From: Pirellulales bacterium
GTDB lineage: Bacteria; Planctomycetota; Planctomycetia; Pirellulales; JAICIG01
Reading direction: 5' to 3'
Assembly (NCBI GenBank): GCA_025924495.1
Contig: JAICIG010000181.1
Coordinates: forward strand, 1-14,638
DNA length: 14,638 bases
Every line of letters begins with the position of its first letter. Position 1 is the stretch's first letter. The notes below the pieces were generated by a model that worked only from the letters and a program-made list of their open reading frames with translations, was not told the DNA's origin and searched no databases. Shown piece after piece: positions 7,228 through 14,638 of the stretch. A program made the translations under genes and the position numbers.

Positions 7228-10200
7228 ATGCCGATTCGACTGTTCGCCGTCGCGTTGTTTGCCGTTGGTATCTTAATCGTCGAAGTTGCCGCCGCCGCAC
7301 CGCCCGTCGATTTTCAGCGCGACGTGCAGCCGATTTTCGCGGAACATTGCGCCCTGTGCCACGGCGTCGATGCCGACGACCGCAAGAGCGGCTTTCGGCT
7401 CGACGTGCGCGAGAGCGCGCTGAAAGGGGGCGATTCGGGCGCGGCGGGCATCGTACCCGGAAAGCCGGAAGAGAGCGAGTTGATCCGCCGCATCACGTCT
7501 GCCGACTCCGACGTAGTGATGCCGCCGCCGGATCACAACAAGCCTCTCTCGGCGCGCGAGATCGAGGTCTTGCAGCAGTGGTTGCGAGAGGGCGCCAAGT
7601 ATGCCTCGCATTGGGCGTTCGCTCCGCCCGCGAAGACGCCTGTGCCGGATGTCGGCATGCCGCATCCGATTGACGCCCTCGTCGCCTCGCGATTGAAAGA
7701 ACGAGGTCTGACGCTCTCGCCCCCGGCGAGTTCCGCGGCGCTCTGCCGGCGGCTGTATCTCGATCTGATCGGCCTGCCGCCGTCGCCAGCGGAATTGGCG
7801 GCGTTCGAGCAGCAGGGCTTCGAAGCCACGGTCGAGGCATTGCTCAAGAGTGAGCGGTTTGGCGAGAAGTGGGCCCGCCATTGGCTCGACGCCGCGCGCT
7901 ATTCGGATACCAACGGCTATGAAAAGGACATGCCGCGCGAGCAGTGGAAATGGCGAGACTGGGTGGTCGACGCGCTGAACCGCGATCTGCCGTACGACCA
8001 GTTTCTCATCGAGCAATTCGCCGGCGATCTGCTGCCGGGCGCCACGCAACAGCAGATCATCGCCACCGGTCTGCTGCGCAACAGCATGATTAACGAAGAA
8101 GGCGCGATTATTCCCGAGCAATTCCGGATGGCGGAAATGTTCGATCGGATGGATTGCCTCGGCAAAGCGGTCCTGGGGCTGACCACGCAATGCGCCCAGT
8201 GCCATTCGCACAAGTTCGATCCGCTGACGCACGACGAGTATTACGGAATGTTCGCGTTCCTGAATACATCTTATGAAGCCCAGTCGTGGGTTTATGCTCC
8301 CGACCAAGAGCGGCAAATCGCCGAGATTCGCAACGGCATTCGGCAAGCAGAAGAAAAGTTGCGAGCCGCTCGACCGCAATGGAAAGAGGAACTGGGGGCC
8401 TGGGAGAAAGCTCTACTCGAGAAGCAAGGCGCTTGGGAGCCGCTCGTCGCCGCCGAACTCGGATCGATCAGCGGCCTGAATCACCCGACGCAAGAAGCCG
8501 ATCGGTCGCTGCTGATGAAGGGCCATCCCAGCGGCGACGTGTTCATGATCTCGGCGCCAACTCTCGACGGCGTGACGGGGCTGCGGCTCGAAGCGCTCAA
8601 CCATCGCGACCTGCCTCATAACGGTCCCGGCCGCAGCCGATTGGGCACGTGGGCGATCAACGAGTTGGAAGCGTTCGTCAAAAAGCCAGACGCCAAGGAC
8701 TGGGAAAAGCTCAAGCTCATCGACGCCACCGCAGATTTCTCGCAGCCGGAAAGCAAATCGGCCGATGGCAAGAAAGCCAGCGGGCCGGTCGCCTATTTAG
8801 TCGACGGTACGGATGAAACGACTTGGACCGCGGATCGCGGCATTGGACGGCGCAACCAACCGTCGGCGGCGGTCGTACGATTCGAGCAGCCGCTGCAACT
8901 TCCCGCCGGAACGCAGTTGAAGCTGGCCTGGCGGATGGGCGACATGCTCGGTTGCTGCCGCTTCAGCGTCACCCGGCAACCGGCGCCTGCCGCGCCGCCG
9001 GCAAATCATGCAGCGATGTTAGCGCTGGCGACTCCTTCAGAATCACGTTCGGCGGAGCAGAACGCCGCCGTCTTTGCCGCTTGGCGTGCGAGTCTGGCCG
9101 ACGCCAAGCCGATCAATGACGAAATCGACACGCTGTGGAACAAGTTTCCTGTCGCGGCCACTTCCATTCTGCGTATGGCGGAGCAGGAGCCGGCCAATCG
9201 GCGCAAGACCTATCTGCTGGACCGTGGCGAGTGGGATCGGCCGCTCGGCGAGGTGCAGCCGCACACGCCCGCGGCGTTCCATCCTTTTGACGAGAGCTTG
9301 CCGCGCAATCGGCTCGGCTTCGCCCGCTGGCTCGCCGATCGGCGCTCGCCGCTGACGGCGCGCGTGGCGGCGAACCGCGTCTGGCAGGCGATCTTCGGCG
9401 CGGGGCTGGTCGAGACGGCTGAAGATTTCGGCACGCGGGCCCCGGTGCCGGAGTACCGCGAGCTGCTCGATTGGCTGGCCGTCGATTTCATGGAGCATGG
9501 CTGGAGCCAAAAGCATCTGATTCGCTCGATCGTCACCAGCAGCGTCTATCGCCAATCGTCACATGCCTCGTCCGAGTTGTTGGCGAGCGATCCTCGCAAC
9601 GTCTGGCTGGCCCGCGGCCCGCGATTCCGCGCCGATGCCGAGGTGGTGCGCGACGTCGCGCTGTGCGTCTCGGGCTTAATCACGCACAAGCTGGGCGGCC
9701 CCAGCGTGATCCCGCCGGTGCCGCAAAACGTGCTGGACTATAACTTCACCTACCCCGCGTATTGGAAGCCGGCAGAAGGACCAGAGCGATACCGTCGGGC
9801 GCTATACCTCTTCCGCAAACGCTCGATGCCCGACCCGGTAATGTCGAACTTCGACGCCCCGAATAGCGACTTCGCCTGTGCGCGGCGCGTGCGCTCGAAC
9901 ACGCCGCTGGCCGCGCTCACCGCCTTGAACGAGCCGATCTTTGTGGAAGCCGCCCGGGCGCTGGCGCTGCGAGTATTGCACGAAGGCGGAAAAGACGATC
10001 AAGGCCGGGCCGACTACGCGTTCTTTTTGTGTACGTCGCGGCAACCGACGGCCGCCGAGCGCGAAGCGGTTTTGACTCTGCTGCAATCGCGCCGGCAACG
10101 ACTGGCCGATGGCTGGCTGAACGTGCGCGAGATCGCCACCGGCGATTCCAGCCGCTTGCCCGAACTGCCGGCAGGCGCCACACCTCAAGACGCGGCCGCC

Positions 10201-10257
10201 TGGACGTTGGCGGCGCGCGTGCTGCTGAATCTTGACGAGACCATTACCAAGAAATAG
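7228..10257 (+). CDS. PSCyt1 / DUF1549 / DUF1553 planctomycete cytochrome-type protein
   Basis: A 1009-residue exported protein. Residues 1-24 are a Sec signal ([20 protein letters not shown]). The PSCyt1 domain follows, with haem motif CALCH at 41-45 and a possible distal ligand Met98 in [11 protein letters not shown]1549 (PSCyt2) spans about 147-350, including [33 protein letters not shown] and a second motif [19 protein letters not shown] with CxxCH at 322-326. Residues 355-405 look coiled coil. About 445-585 is beta-rich, with [16 protein letters not shown] resembling an F5/8-type or carbohydrate-binding fold. DUF1553 covers about 690-960 ([41 protein letters not shown]). The protein is probably periplasmic and may carry one or two haems; its reaction is unknown. 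An in-frame TTG at 7201 is open, but ATG 7228 gives the better signal peptide. It is followed after 8 bases by a DUF1501 gene, the usual planctomycete pairing. Confidence 0.92.
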   Translation: MPIRLFAVALFAVGILIVEVAAAAPPVDFQRDVQPIFAEHCALCHGVDADDRKSGFRLDVRESALKGGDSGAAGIVPGKPEESELIRRITSADSDVVMPPPDHNKPLSAREIEVLQQWLREGAKYASHWAFAPPAKTPVPDVGMPHPIDALVASRLKERGLTLSPPASSAALCRRLYLDLIGLPPSPAELAAFEQQGFEATVEALLKSERFGEKWARHWLDAARYSDTNGYEKDMPREQWKWRDWVVDALNRDLPYDQFLIEQFAGDLLPGATQQQIIATGLLRNSMINEEGAIIPEQFRMAEMFDRMDCLGKAVLGLTTQCAQCHSHKFDPLTHDEYYGMFAFLNTSYEAQSWVYAPDQERQIAEIRNGIRQAEEKLRAARPQWKEELGAWEKALLEKQGAWEPLVAAELGSISGLNHPTQEADRSLLMKGHPSGDVFMISAPTLDGVTGLRLEALNHRDLPHNGPGRSRLGTWAINELEAFVKKPDAKDWEKLKLIDATADFSQPESKSADGKKASGPVAYLVDGTDETTWTADRGIGRRNQPSAAVVRFEQPLQLPAGTQLKLAWRMGDMLGCCRFSVTRQPAPAAPPANHAAMLALATPSESRSAEQNAAVFAAWRASLADAKPINDEIDTLWNKFPVAATSILRMAEQEPANRRKTYLLDRGEWDRPLGEVQPHTPAAFHPFDESLPRNRLGFARWLADRRSPLTARVAANRVWQAIFGAGLVETAEDFGTRAPVPEYRELLDWLAVDFMEHGWSQKHLIRSIVTSSVYRQSSHASSELLASDPRNVWLARGPRFRADAEVVRDVALCVSGLITHKLGGPSVIPPVPQNVLDYNFTYPAYWKPAEGPERYRRALYLFRKRSMPDPVMSNFDAPNSDFACARRVRSNTPLAALTALNEPIFVEAARALALRVLHEGGKDDQGRADYAFFLCTSRQPTAAEREAVLTLLQSRRQRLADGWLNVREIATGDSSRLPELPAGATPQDAAAWTLAARVLLNLDETITKK

Positions 10258-10265
10258 GCGCGAGC

Positions 10266-11696
10266 ATGAACATCGTCCAAGCGTTGCAACAGGCCCAGGC
10301 TCAATCCCTCAGCCGGCGCTGGTTTCTCCGCGATTGCGCGGTGGGGCTGGCCGGCATTGCCGCCCATTCGCTGTTGGCGGGGGAAAGCGGAGCAAATGCA
10401 GCGTCGGCGGAGAGTCTGGCCCCGCGGGCGCCGCATTTCGTCGCCAAGGCCAAGCGCGTAATCTACATCTTCCAGGCTGGCGCCCCCAGCCATTTGGAAC
10501 TGTTCGACAATAAGCCGGAGCTCACGAAGCACGACGGCCAGCTTCCGCCCGCCGAGTTGTTGAAAGGCTATCGAGCGGCGTTCATCAACCCCAACTCGGC
10601 GCTGCTCGGTCCCAAGTTCAAGTTTGCGCGGCATGGCCAGTGTGGCATGGAGCTGAGCGAAGTGCTGCCGCACACTGCGCAGGTCGCCGACGAACTGTGC
10701 CTGATTCGCACGATGCAAACGGAGGCCGTCAATCATGCCCCCGCGCAGATCATGATGAACTCTGGTTCGCAGCAGTTCGGCCGTCCCAGCTTCGGATCAT
10801 GGACGCTGTATGGCTTAGGAAGCGAATCGGCCGATCTGCCGGGTTTTGTCGTGCTCACCAGCGCCAAAGGCACCAGCGGCGGCGCGAGCAACTATGGCTG
10901 CGGCTTTCTGCCGACGATGTATGGCGGCACGCCGTTTCGCAGCGCCGGCGATCCGGTGCTATACCTTTCGAATCCGGCCGGCATCGACTCGGAAACGCAG
11001 CGCGCTTCGCTTGACGCCTTGAAGCGGTTGAACGAGCAATCGCTCGCCTCGGACTTCGATCCGGAAATCGCGGCCCGCATTCAAAGCTACGAAATGGCCT
11101 ATCGCCTGCAGACCAGTGCGCCGGAACTGATGGACCTGGGCCAGGAAACTCAAGAGACGCTCAATGCTTACGGCATCAAATCGCCCAAGGACGCTAGCTT
11201 CGCCCGCAACTGCCTGCTGGCCCGGCGGCTGGTTGAACGGGGCGTCCGCTTCGTGCAATTGTTCCATGAAGCTTGGGACCAGCATGGCAACCTGACGGCA
11301 GGCGTCAAGCAAAATGCGCTCGATACCGACCAGGCCAGCGCCGCCCTGGTGGCCGATCTCAAACGCCGCGGACTGTTGAACGATACGCTCATCATCTGGG
11401 GTGGAGAGTTTGGCCGCACGCCGATGGTGCAAGGAGGCAACGACGGTCGCGATCACCATAATCGCTGCTTCAGTTTGTGGCTGGCTGGCGGCGGAGTGAA
11501 GCCAGGATATACGCACGGGCAGACGGACGATCTCGGGTTCAACGTCGCCGCCGATCCGGTTCACGTTCACGATCTGCACGCTACGCTCTTGCACTTGCTC
11601 GGCTTCGACCACACGCGGCTCACTTTCCGTTTCCAGGGGCGCGACTACCGCTTGACCGACGTGCATGGGCGCGTGGTGAAAGAGATTCTGGCGTGA
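10266..11696 (+). CDS. Tat-exported DUF1501 protein (alkaline-phosphatase-superfamily-like)
   Basis: A 476-residue protein with a twin-arginine signal, [17 protein letters not shown] (residues 16-32; Arg17-Arg18), so it is probably exported folded. The rest is typical DUF1501: [20 protein letters not shown] (67-86), [19 protein letters not shown] (157-175), LPGFVVLTS (191-199), [18 protein letters not shown] (324-341), [20 protein letters not shown] (378-397) and [16 protein letters not shown] (435-450). The clustered His/Asp residues near 340 and 394-398 and in the [12 protein letters not shown] stretch look like the metal site of the alkaline-phosphatase/sulfatase fold. The catalytic Ser/Thr or formylglycine Cys motif of sulfatases (CxPxR) is absent, so sulfatase activity should not be assumed. 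ATG 10266 lies 8 bases after the PSCyt stop and an AGGCG overlapping that stop may serve as ribosome site. The two genes are almost certainly co-transcribed. Confidence 0.92.
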   Translation: MNIVQALQQAQAQSLSRRWFLRDCAVGLAGIAAHSLLAGESGANAASAESLAPRAPHFVAKAKRVIYIFQAGAPSHLELFDNKPELTKHDGQLPPAELLKGYRAAFINPNSALLGPKFKFARHGQCGMELSEVLPHTAQVADELCLIRTMQTEAVNHAPAQIMMNSGSQQFGRPSFGSWTLYGLGSESADLPGFVVLTSAKGTSGGASNYGCGFLPTMYGGTPFRSAGDPVLYLSNPAGIDSETQRASLDALKRLNEQSLASDFDPEIAARIQSYEMAYRLQTSAPELMDLGQETQETLNAYGIKSPKDASFARNCLLARRLVERGVRFVQLFHEAWDQHGNLTAGVKQNALDTDQASAALVADLKRRGLLNDTLIIWGGEFGRTPMVQGGNDGRDHHNRCFSLWLAGGGVKPGYTHGQTDDLGFNVAADPVHVHDLHATLLHLLGFDHTRLTFRFQGRDYRLTDVHGRVVKEILA

Positions 11697-11707
11697 AGTT
11701 CTAAGCC

Positions 11708-11724
11708 CAGGCGATTATCGCCTG
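11708..11724 (+). promoter_or_regulatory. perfect 7-bp hairpin between DUF1501 and flavoprotein genes
   Basis: CAGGCGA (11708-11714) and TCGCCTG (11718-11724) pair perfectly across the loop TTA. The hairpin sits 12 bases after the DUF1501 stop and about 20 bases before the ribosome site of the next gene. No T-run follows, so it is not a classical intrinsic terminator. It may protect the upstream mRNA end, partly attenuate transcription, or be chance. Confidence 0.4.
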
Positions 11725-11744
11725 AAGCGACTCTCGGCCACAAC

Positions 11745-11749
11745 AGGAA
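11745..11749 (+). promoter_or_regulatory. ribosome binding site deciding the flavoprotein start
   Basis: AGGAA lies 8 bases before ATG 11758. An in-frame TTG at 11752, two codons upstream, would leave only two bases of spacing, so the ATG is the likely start. Confidence 0.6.
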
Positions 11750-11757
11750 CCTTGCCG

Positions 11758-13260
11758 ATGTCTGCTCGCCCGACTTCGGGAGTCTCGGCGTTCGCACTTA
11801 ATCGACGCGACTTGCTCAGGCATGCGGGAGGCGCTGCGTTGGCGGCCGCTGTATTGCCGCTCGAACGCCAGACCACCGCCGGCGAGCCGGAACGGCGCCG
11901 CCGCAAGCGCATCATCGTCGCCGGCGCAGGCATCGGCGGGCTGTGCTGCGCGTTCGAACTGATGGAGCGCGGCCATGACGTCACGGTGTTGGAAGCTTCG
12001 GGCCGCACCGGCGGGCACGTGAAGACGATTCGCGATCCGCTCCCCGACGGCCTCTATGCCGACGTGGGCGCCGAGCATTTCACGAAGCCGGGGTACGAAC
12101 AATACTGGAAGTACGTCAGGAAGTTCAACCTGCCGTTCCTGGCTTATCCGCGCCGCCAACACATGTTGCGGAGAATCGACGGCACGTGGCGCACGGAAGA
12201 GCAACTGCAAGACCCGATCGTGCTCAAGGGCTTTGGCTTCAACCAGCGCGAGATCGATTTCATCGTCGCAAACGGCTGGACGGAATTGCCGCTCTTGTAT
12301 CTTGGACCGTATCTGGATGCCTTCGAGGACGAATACCAGCCGTTCGGCGTCGGACTCGATCAGCTCGACGAAATGACGGCGGCCGAGCTGTTGATCAAGG
12401 ATGGCGCCAGCGACGCCGCCTTGAGGTTCAACGGGCTGCGCCGTGGCGACGGAACGCCCGCCTCGCGCAACCAGGAAGTCTCAGCCCTGTTCCGCATCTG
12501 GCAGCAGGCGATCATCAAGCGGCGCGGTCTCCCCGTGTTCAAACGCGAGGTGTTTCGGCTGCAAGGGGGCAACCAATTGCTCACCGACACGTTTGCCGCC
12601 AGGCTTGGCGACCGAGTACGACTGGGTTGCCCGATTACGTCGATTGAACACGGCGAATCGGGCGTTACGGTTCATTATCAGGAGTACGGCGAACCGCGGC
12701 AGCTCGAAGCCGAATATCTGGTGAGCTGCATCCCGCTGGGCGTAATGCGCAAAATCCCGGTAAGCCCCGCCTGGCCGGCAGAAAAACGCTATGTGTTGGA
12801 CAATGTGAGCTTCGGCAGCCAGTCGCGCGTGTTGTTACAATCGCGCACGGCGTTCTGGAAAGGCGAGCTGCCGAGCATCAACCTGGAGACGGGCGAGTCG
12901 GCCATGTATCTCGTCTACGAGACCGCCGACGAAATACCCGGCGACCGCTCGATCTTGATGGGCAGCGGCAGGCCGGACGTGACCGCCGACGAAGCACTGG
13001 CTGCATTCACGAAGGTATATCCGGGCAAATCGCATACGATCGAGCAGGCCTATGTGCACAACTGGGCCAAAGATCCTTGGTCGTTCCAATGCGAACGTCA
13101 TCCCTTCGCGCTCGGCACATTGAACAAGTTCTGGCCGCAGATCATGGCGCCTGTCGGGCGCATTCACTTCGCCGGCTGCCATGCCGACAACCTGCCTTGG
13201 GGCATGGACGCGGCGACGCGCTCGGCGAACCGCGTGGCGGAGATCGTTCACCGAGCGTGA
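11758..13260 (+). CDS. Tat-exported FAD-dependent oxidoreductase, flavin amine oxidase family
   Basis: A 500-residue flavoprotein. The N-terminus has a Tat-like signal: Arg16-Arg17 in NRRDLLRHAGGAALAAAVLP. The FAD dinucleotide fold begins at about 51: RIIVAGAGIGGLCCAFELME with GxGxxG at 56-61, Glu79 ending strand 2 (VTVLEAS), then GRTGGHVKT (82-90) and ADVGAEHF. The C-terminus has the second FAD motif GRIHFAGCHADNLPWGMDAA at 467-486, followed by TRSANRVAEIV. This layout is that of the amine oxidase / phytoene-desaturase-like superfamily, in which substrates are amines, amino acids or polyenes. In FAGCHAD, Cys474 stands where many relatives have FAGEHT. The central substrate region (about 110-330) shows no motif naming a substrate. 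The gene starts 61 bases after the DUF1501 gene and may belong to the same unit, though a hairpin lies between. Electron transfer to the PSCyt haem is speculation. Family call strong, function unknown. Confidence 0.87.
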   Translation: MSARPTSGVSAFALNRRDLLRHAGGAALAAAVLPLERQTTAGEPERRRRKRIIVAGAGIGGLCCAFELMERGHDVTVLEASGRTGGHVKTIRDPLPDGLYADVGAEHFTKPGYEQYWKYVRKFNLPFLAYPRRQHMLRRIDGTWRTEEQLQDPIVLKGFGFNQREIDFIVANGWTELPLLYLGPYLDAFEDEYQPFGVGLDQLDEMTAAELLIKDGASDAALRFNGLRRGDGTPASRNQEVSALFRIWQQAIIKRRGLPVFKREVFRLQGGNQLLTDTFAARLGDRVRLGCPITSIEHGESGVTVHYQEYGEPRQLEAEYLVSCIPLGVMRKIPVSPAWPAEKRYVLDNVSFGSQSRVLLQSRTAFWKGELPSINLETGESAMYLVYETADEIPGDRSILMGSGRPDVTADEALAAFTKVYPGKSHTIEQAYVHNWAKDPWSFQCERHPFALGTLNKFWPQIMAPVGRIHFAGCHADNLPWGMDAATRSANRVAEIVHRA

Positions 13261-13359
13261 TCTGCGGATCAAACCTCGGCAGTTGAACGCGCGAAGGATT
13301 CACCGGCCGGCATGCATCGCCATCCGCAATTTCTCATCGCGGCCATAGTCCAATGGATC

Positions 13360-13388
13360 TTGAAATGAACTCGCTGGCGCCTGATAGT
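13360..13388 (+). promoter_or_regulatory. candidate promoter for the glycosyltransferase gene
   Basis: TTGAAA (13360-13365) and GATAGT (13383-13388) are separated by 17 bases, matching 5/6 and 4/6 of the sigma70-type consensus. Transcription would begin about 60 bases before the GTG start. The 195-base gap after the flavoprotein gene also favours a separate promoter. Confidence 0.35.
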
Positions 13389-13455
13389 TTGGGAACGAGC
13401 GGCGGCTACTGAGGCGCGTCCGCGGTTGTTTCTAAGGTTTACTTGAGAGCGAACG

Positions 13456-14601
13456 GTGGCCAAGCGAATTCTGGTATTGTCGGCGTCGGTCGGCGCCGGG
13501 CACATGCGGGCGGCCCAGGCAGTCGAGCTGGCGCTCAAGCAACTCGATCCTCAAGTCGAGGTCGAATCGATCGACATCCTCAAGTACACCAATGCGGCGT
13601 TTCGCCGAGTGTACGGCAAGTTTTATCTCGACCTGGTCAACAAAGCGCCCTACGTGTTAGGCTACTTCTACGACTTGATGGATCGGCCTCCTTCGGCGCA
13701 GCACAAGATGGACCGCCTGCGATTGGCCGTCGAGAAGCTGAATCTGCGCCCGTTCGTTTCGCTCATGCGCGAGAAGCCCTGGGATCTGGCGATCAACACG
13801 CATTTCCTCCCGGCTGAGATCATCGCGTCGCTGCGGCAGCGGGGCGAATTGTCGACGCCGCAGTTCACCGTGACCACCGATTTCGAAACGCACCGGTTGT
13901 GGGTCAACCAGCCATGCGAACGCTACTTCACGGCCACGGACGAAGGCGCAGCGTATCTGGCCCACTGGGCCGTGCCGCTGGAGGCGATCCACGTCACCGG
14001 CATTCCCATCCACCCAGCGTTCAGCCAGCCGAAGCCTCGCGAGCAGTGCTTGACGCGGCAAGGCCTGGTCGGCGACCGGCCCGTCATCTTGCAGTTGGCG
14101 GGCGGTTTTGGCGTCGGTCCGATCGAAACCTTGTTCCGCTCTTTGCTTTCGATGGAATTGCCATTAGAGATCGTCGCCGTCGCTGGCCGCAACGAGGCGT
14201 TGAAACAGCAACTCGAGCTCGTGCCCGTCCCCGAGCGACATTGCGTGGTGGTACTCGGTTTCACTGACCAGATCGACGAGCTGATGGCTGCGGCCGACGT
14301 GGTCGTCACGAAGCCCGGCGGTCTGACGACCTCCGAAGTTCTGGCTCGGGGCGCGGCGATGGCGATCGTCAATCCGATCCCGGGCCAAGAGAGCCGCAAC
14401 AGCGACTTTCTGTTGGAAAACGGCGCCGCCATCAAAATCAATAACATTTCCACAACGGCTCATAAACTCAGCGCCTTGCTGGCAGACCGCGACCGCCTGC
14501 AAGCGCTTCGCTCGAATGCACGTCGCCTGGGCCGGCCGCGGGCCGCGTTCGAGATTGCCCAGCAAGCGCTCGACTGGCCCGTGCAGTCAAGCGTAGTTTG
14601 A
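13456..14601 (+). CDS. GT28-family glycosyltransferase, MGDG synthase / processive diacylglycerol glucosyltransferase type
   Basis: A 381-residue protein with two Rossmann-like halves (GT-B fold). The N-terminal MGDG-synthase domain shows LSASVGAGHMRAA (8-20), SIDILKYTNAAFRRVYGKFY (38-57), a long helical region to 105, and FTVTTDFETHRLWVNQPCER (137-156). The C-terminal GT28 domain shows LQLAGGFGVGPIE (212-224), TKPGGLTTSEVLARG (285-299) and PIPGQESRNSDFLLENGAA (307-325), the nucleotide-sugar site. Relatives such as bacterial UgtP and plant MGD synthases move glucose or galactose from UDP-sugar onto diacylglycerol at the cytoplasmic face of the membrane. Donor and acceptor are not fixed by the motifs I can see, so a different lipid acceptor is possible. 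The start is GTG 13456, chosen because family members begin with K-x-(I/V)-L-(I/V)-L-S; GAGAG lies 8 bases upstream. Length is normal and both ends are complete. It does not clearly belong to the upstream unit. Confidence 0.88.
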   Translation: MAKRILVLSASVGAGHMRAAQAVELALKQLDPQVEVESIDILKYTNAAFRRVYGKFYLDLVNKAPYVLGYFYDLMDRPPSAQHKMDRLRLAVEKLNLRPFVSLMREKPWDLAINTHFLPAEIIASLRQRGELSTPQFTVTTDFETHRLWVNQPCERYFTATDEGAAYLAHWAVPLEAIHVTGIPIHPAFSQPKPREQCLTRQGLVGDRPVILQLAGGFGVGPIETLFRSLLSMELPLEIVAVAGRNEALKQQLELVPVPERHCVVVLGFTDQIDELMAAADVVVTKPGGLTTSEVLARGAAMAIVNPIPGQESRNSDFLLENGAAIKINNISTTAHKLSALLADRDRLQALRSNARRLGRPRAAFEIAQQALDWPVQSSVV

Positions 14602-14638
14602 ACGGTCGGACCGCGGCCTTCGCCCTATCCGGAATCCA

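Noticed and set aside
7273..8379. Minus-strand open frame of 368 codons.
   Set aside because: It lies fully opposite the PSCyt1/DUF1549 coding region and is rich in Arg and His, as expected for an antisense shadow in GC-rich DNA.
10959..11666. Minus-strand open frame of 235 codons opposite the DUF1501 gene.
   Set aside because: Antisense to conserved DUF1501 motifs, with no plausible start context.
10266..11696. Calling the DUF1501 protein a sulfatase.
   Set aside because: The sulfatase activation motif CxPxR is not present; only the overall alkaline-phosphatase-superfamily resemblance is supportable.
1..14638. CRISPR arrays, insertion sequences, integrase genes and attachment sites.
   Set aside because: No regularly spaced repeats, transposase motifs or terminal inverted repeats were seen on either strand.

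Overview
The window reads as a chromosomal segment of a GC-rich planctomycete, most likely from the Pirellulales and relatives. The main evidence is the tandem PSCyt1/DUF1549/DUF1553 protein plus DUF1501 protein, a pair greatly expanded in that phylum. Other support comes from several exported enzymes with Sec or Tat signals and often weak Shine-Dalgarno sequences. I see no rRNA, tRNA, CRISPR array, insertion sequence or phage gene.

Layout: genes lie in two blocks that diverge from a spacer at about 4977-5273. The left block is on the minus strand. In transcription order it holds an SMP-30/gluconolactonase-type lactonase (4976 to 3963), an exported alpha/beta-hydrolase with an unrecognised C-terminal half (3921 to 1879), a 69-residue lysine-rich DUF6496 protein (1759 to 1550), a stretch of about 490 bases with no convincing gene, and the 5' part of a GH15 glucoamylase/glucodextranase gene that leaves the window at base 1. 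The right block is on the plus strand: an OFA-type major facilitator transporter (5274-6965), the large PSCyt1/DUF1549/DUF1553 protein (7228-10257), a Tat-exported DUF1501 protein (10266-11696), a Tat-type FAD amine-oxidase-like flavoprotein (11758-13260), and a GT28 / MGDG-synthase-type glycosyltransferase with a GTG start (13456-14601).

How the genes may work together: the lactonase and the transporter share a divergent promoter region, which would suit coordinated uptake and processing of a sugar lactone or organic acid; this is inference. The 8-base gap between the PSCyt and DUF1501 genes, and the 61-base gap before the flavoprotein, make a plausible three-gene unit. It would combine a c-type haem protein, an alkaline-phosphatase-fold-like protein and an exported flavoprotein, which could form an extracytoplasmic redox module. 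That module is the most interesting hypothesis in the window; the substrate cannot be told from sequence. The GH15 and GT28 genes at the two ends look like independent carbohydrate and glycolipid functions.

Limits: all family calls come from reading motifs by eye. Promoters and hairpins are pattern matches, and planctomycete promoter consensus sequences may differ from the sigma70 pattern used here.
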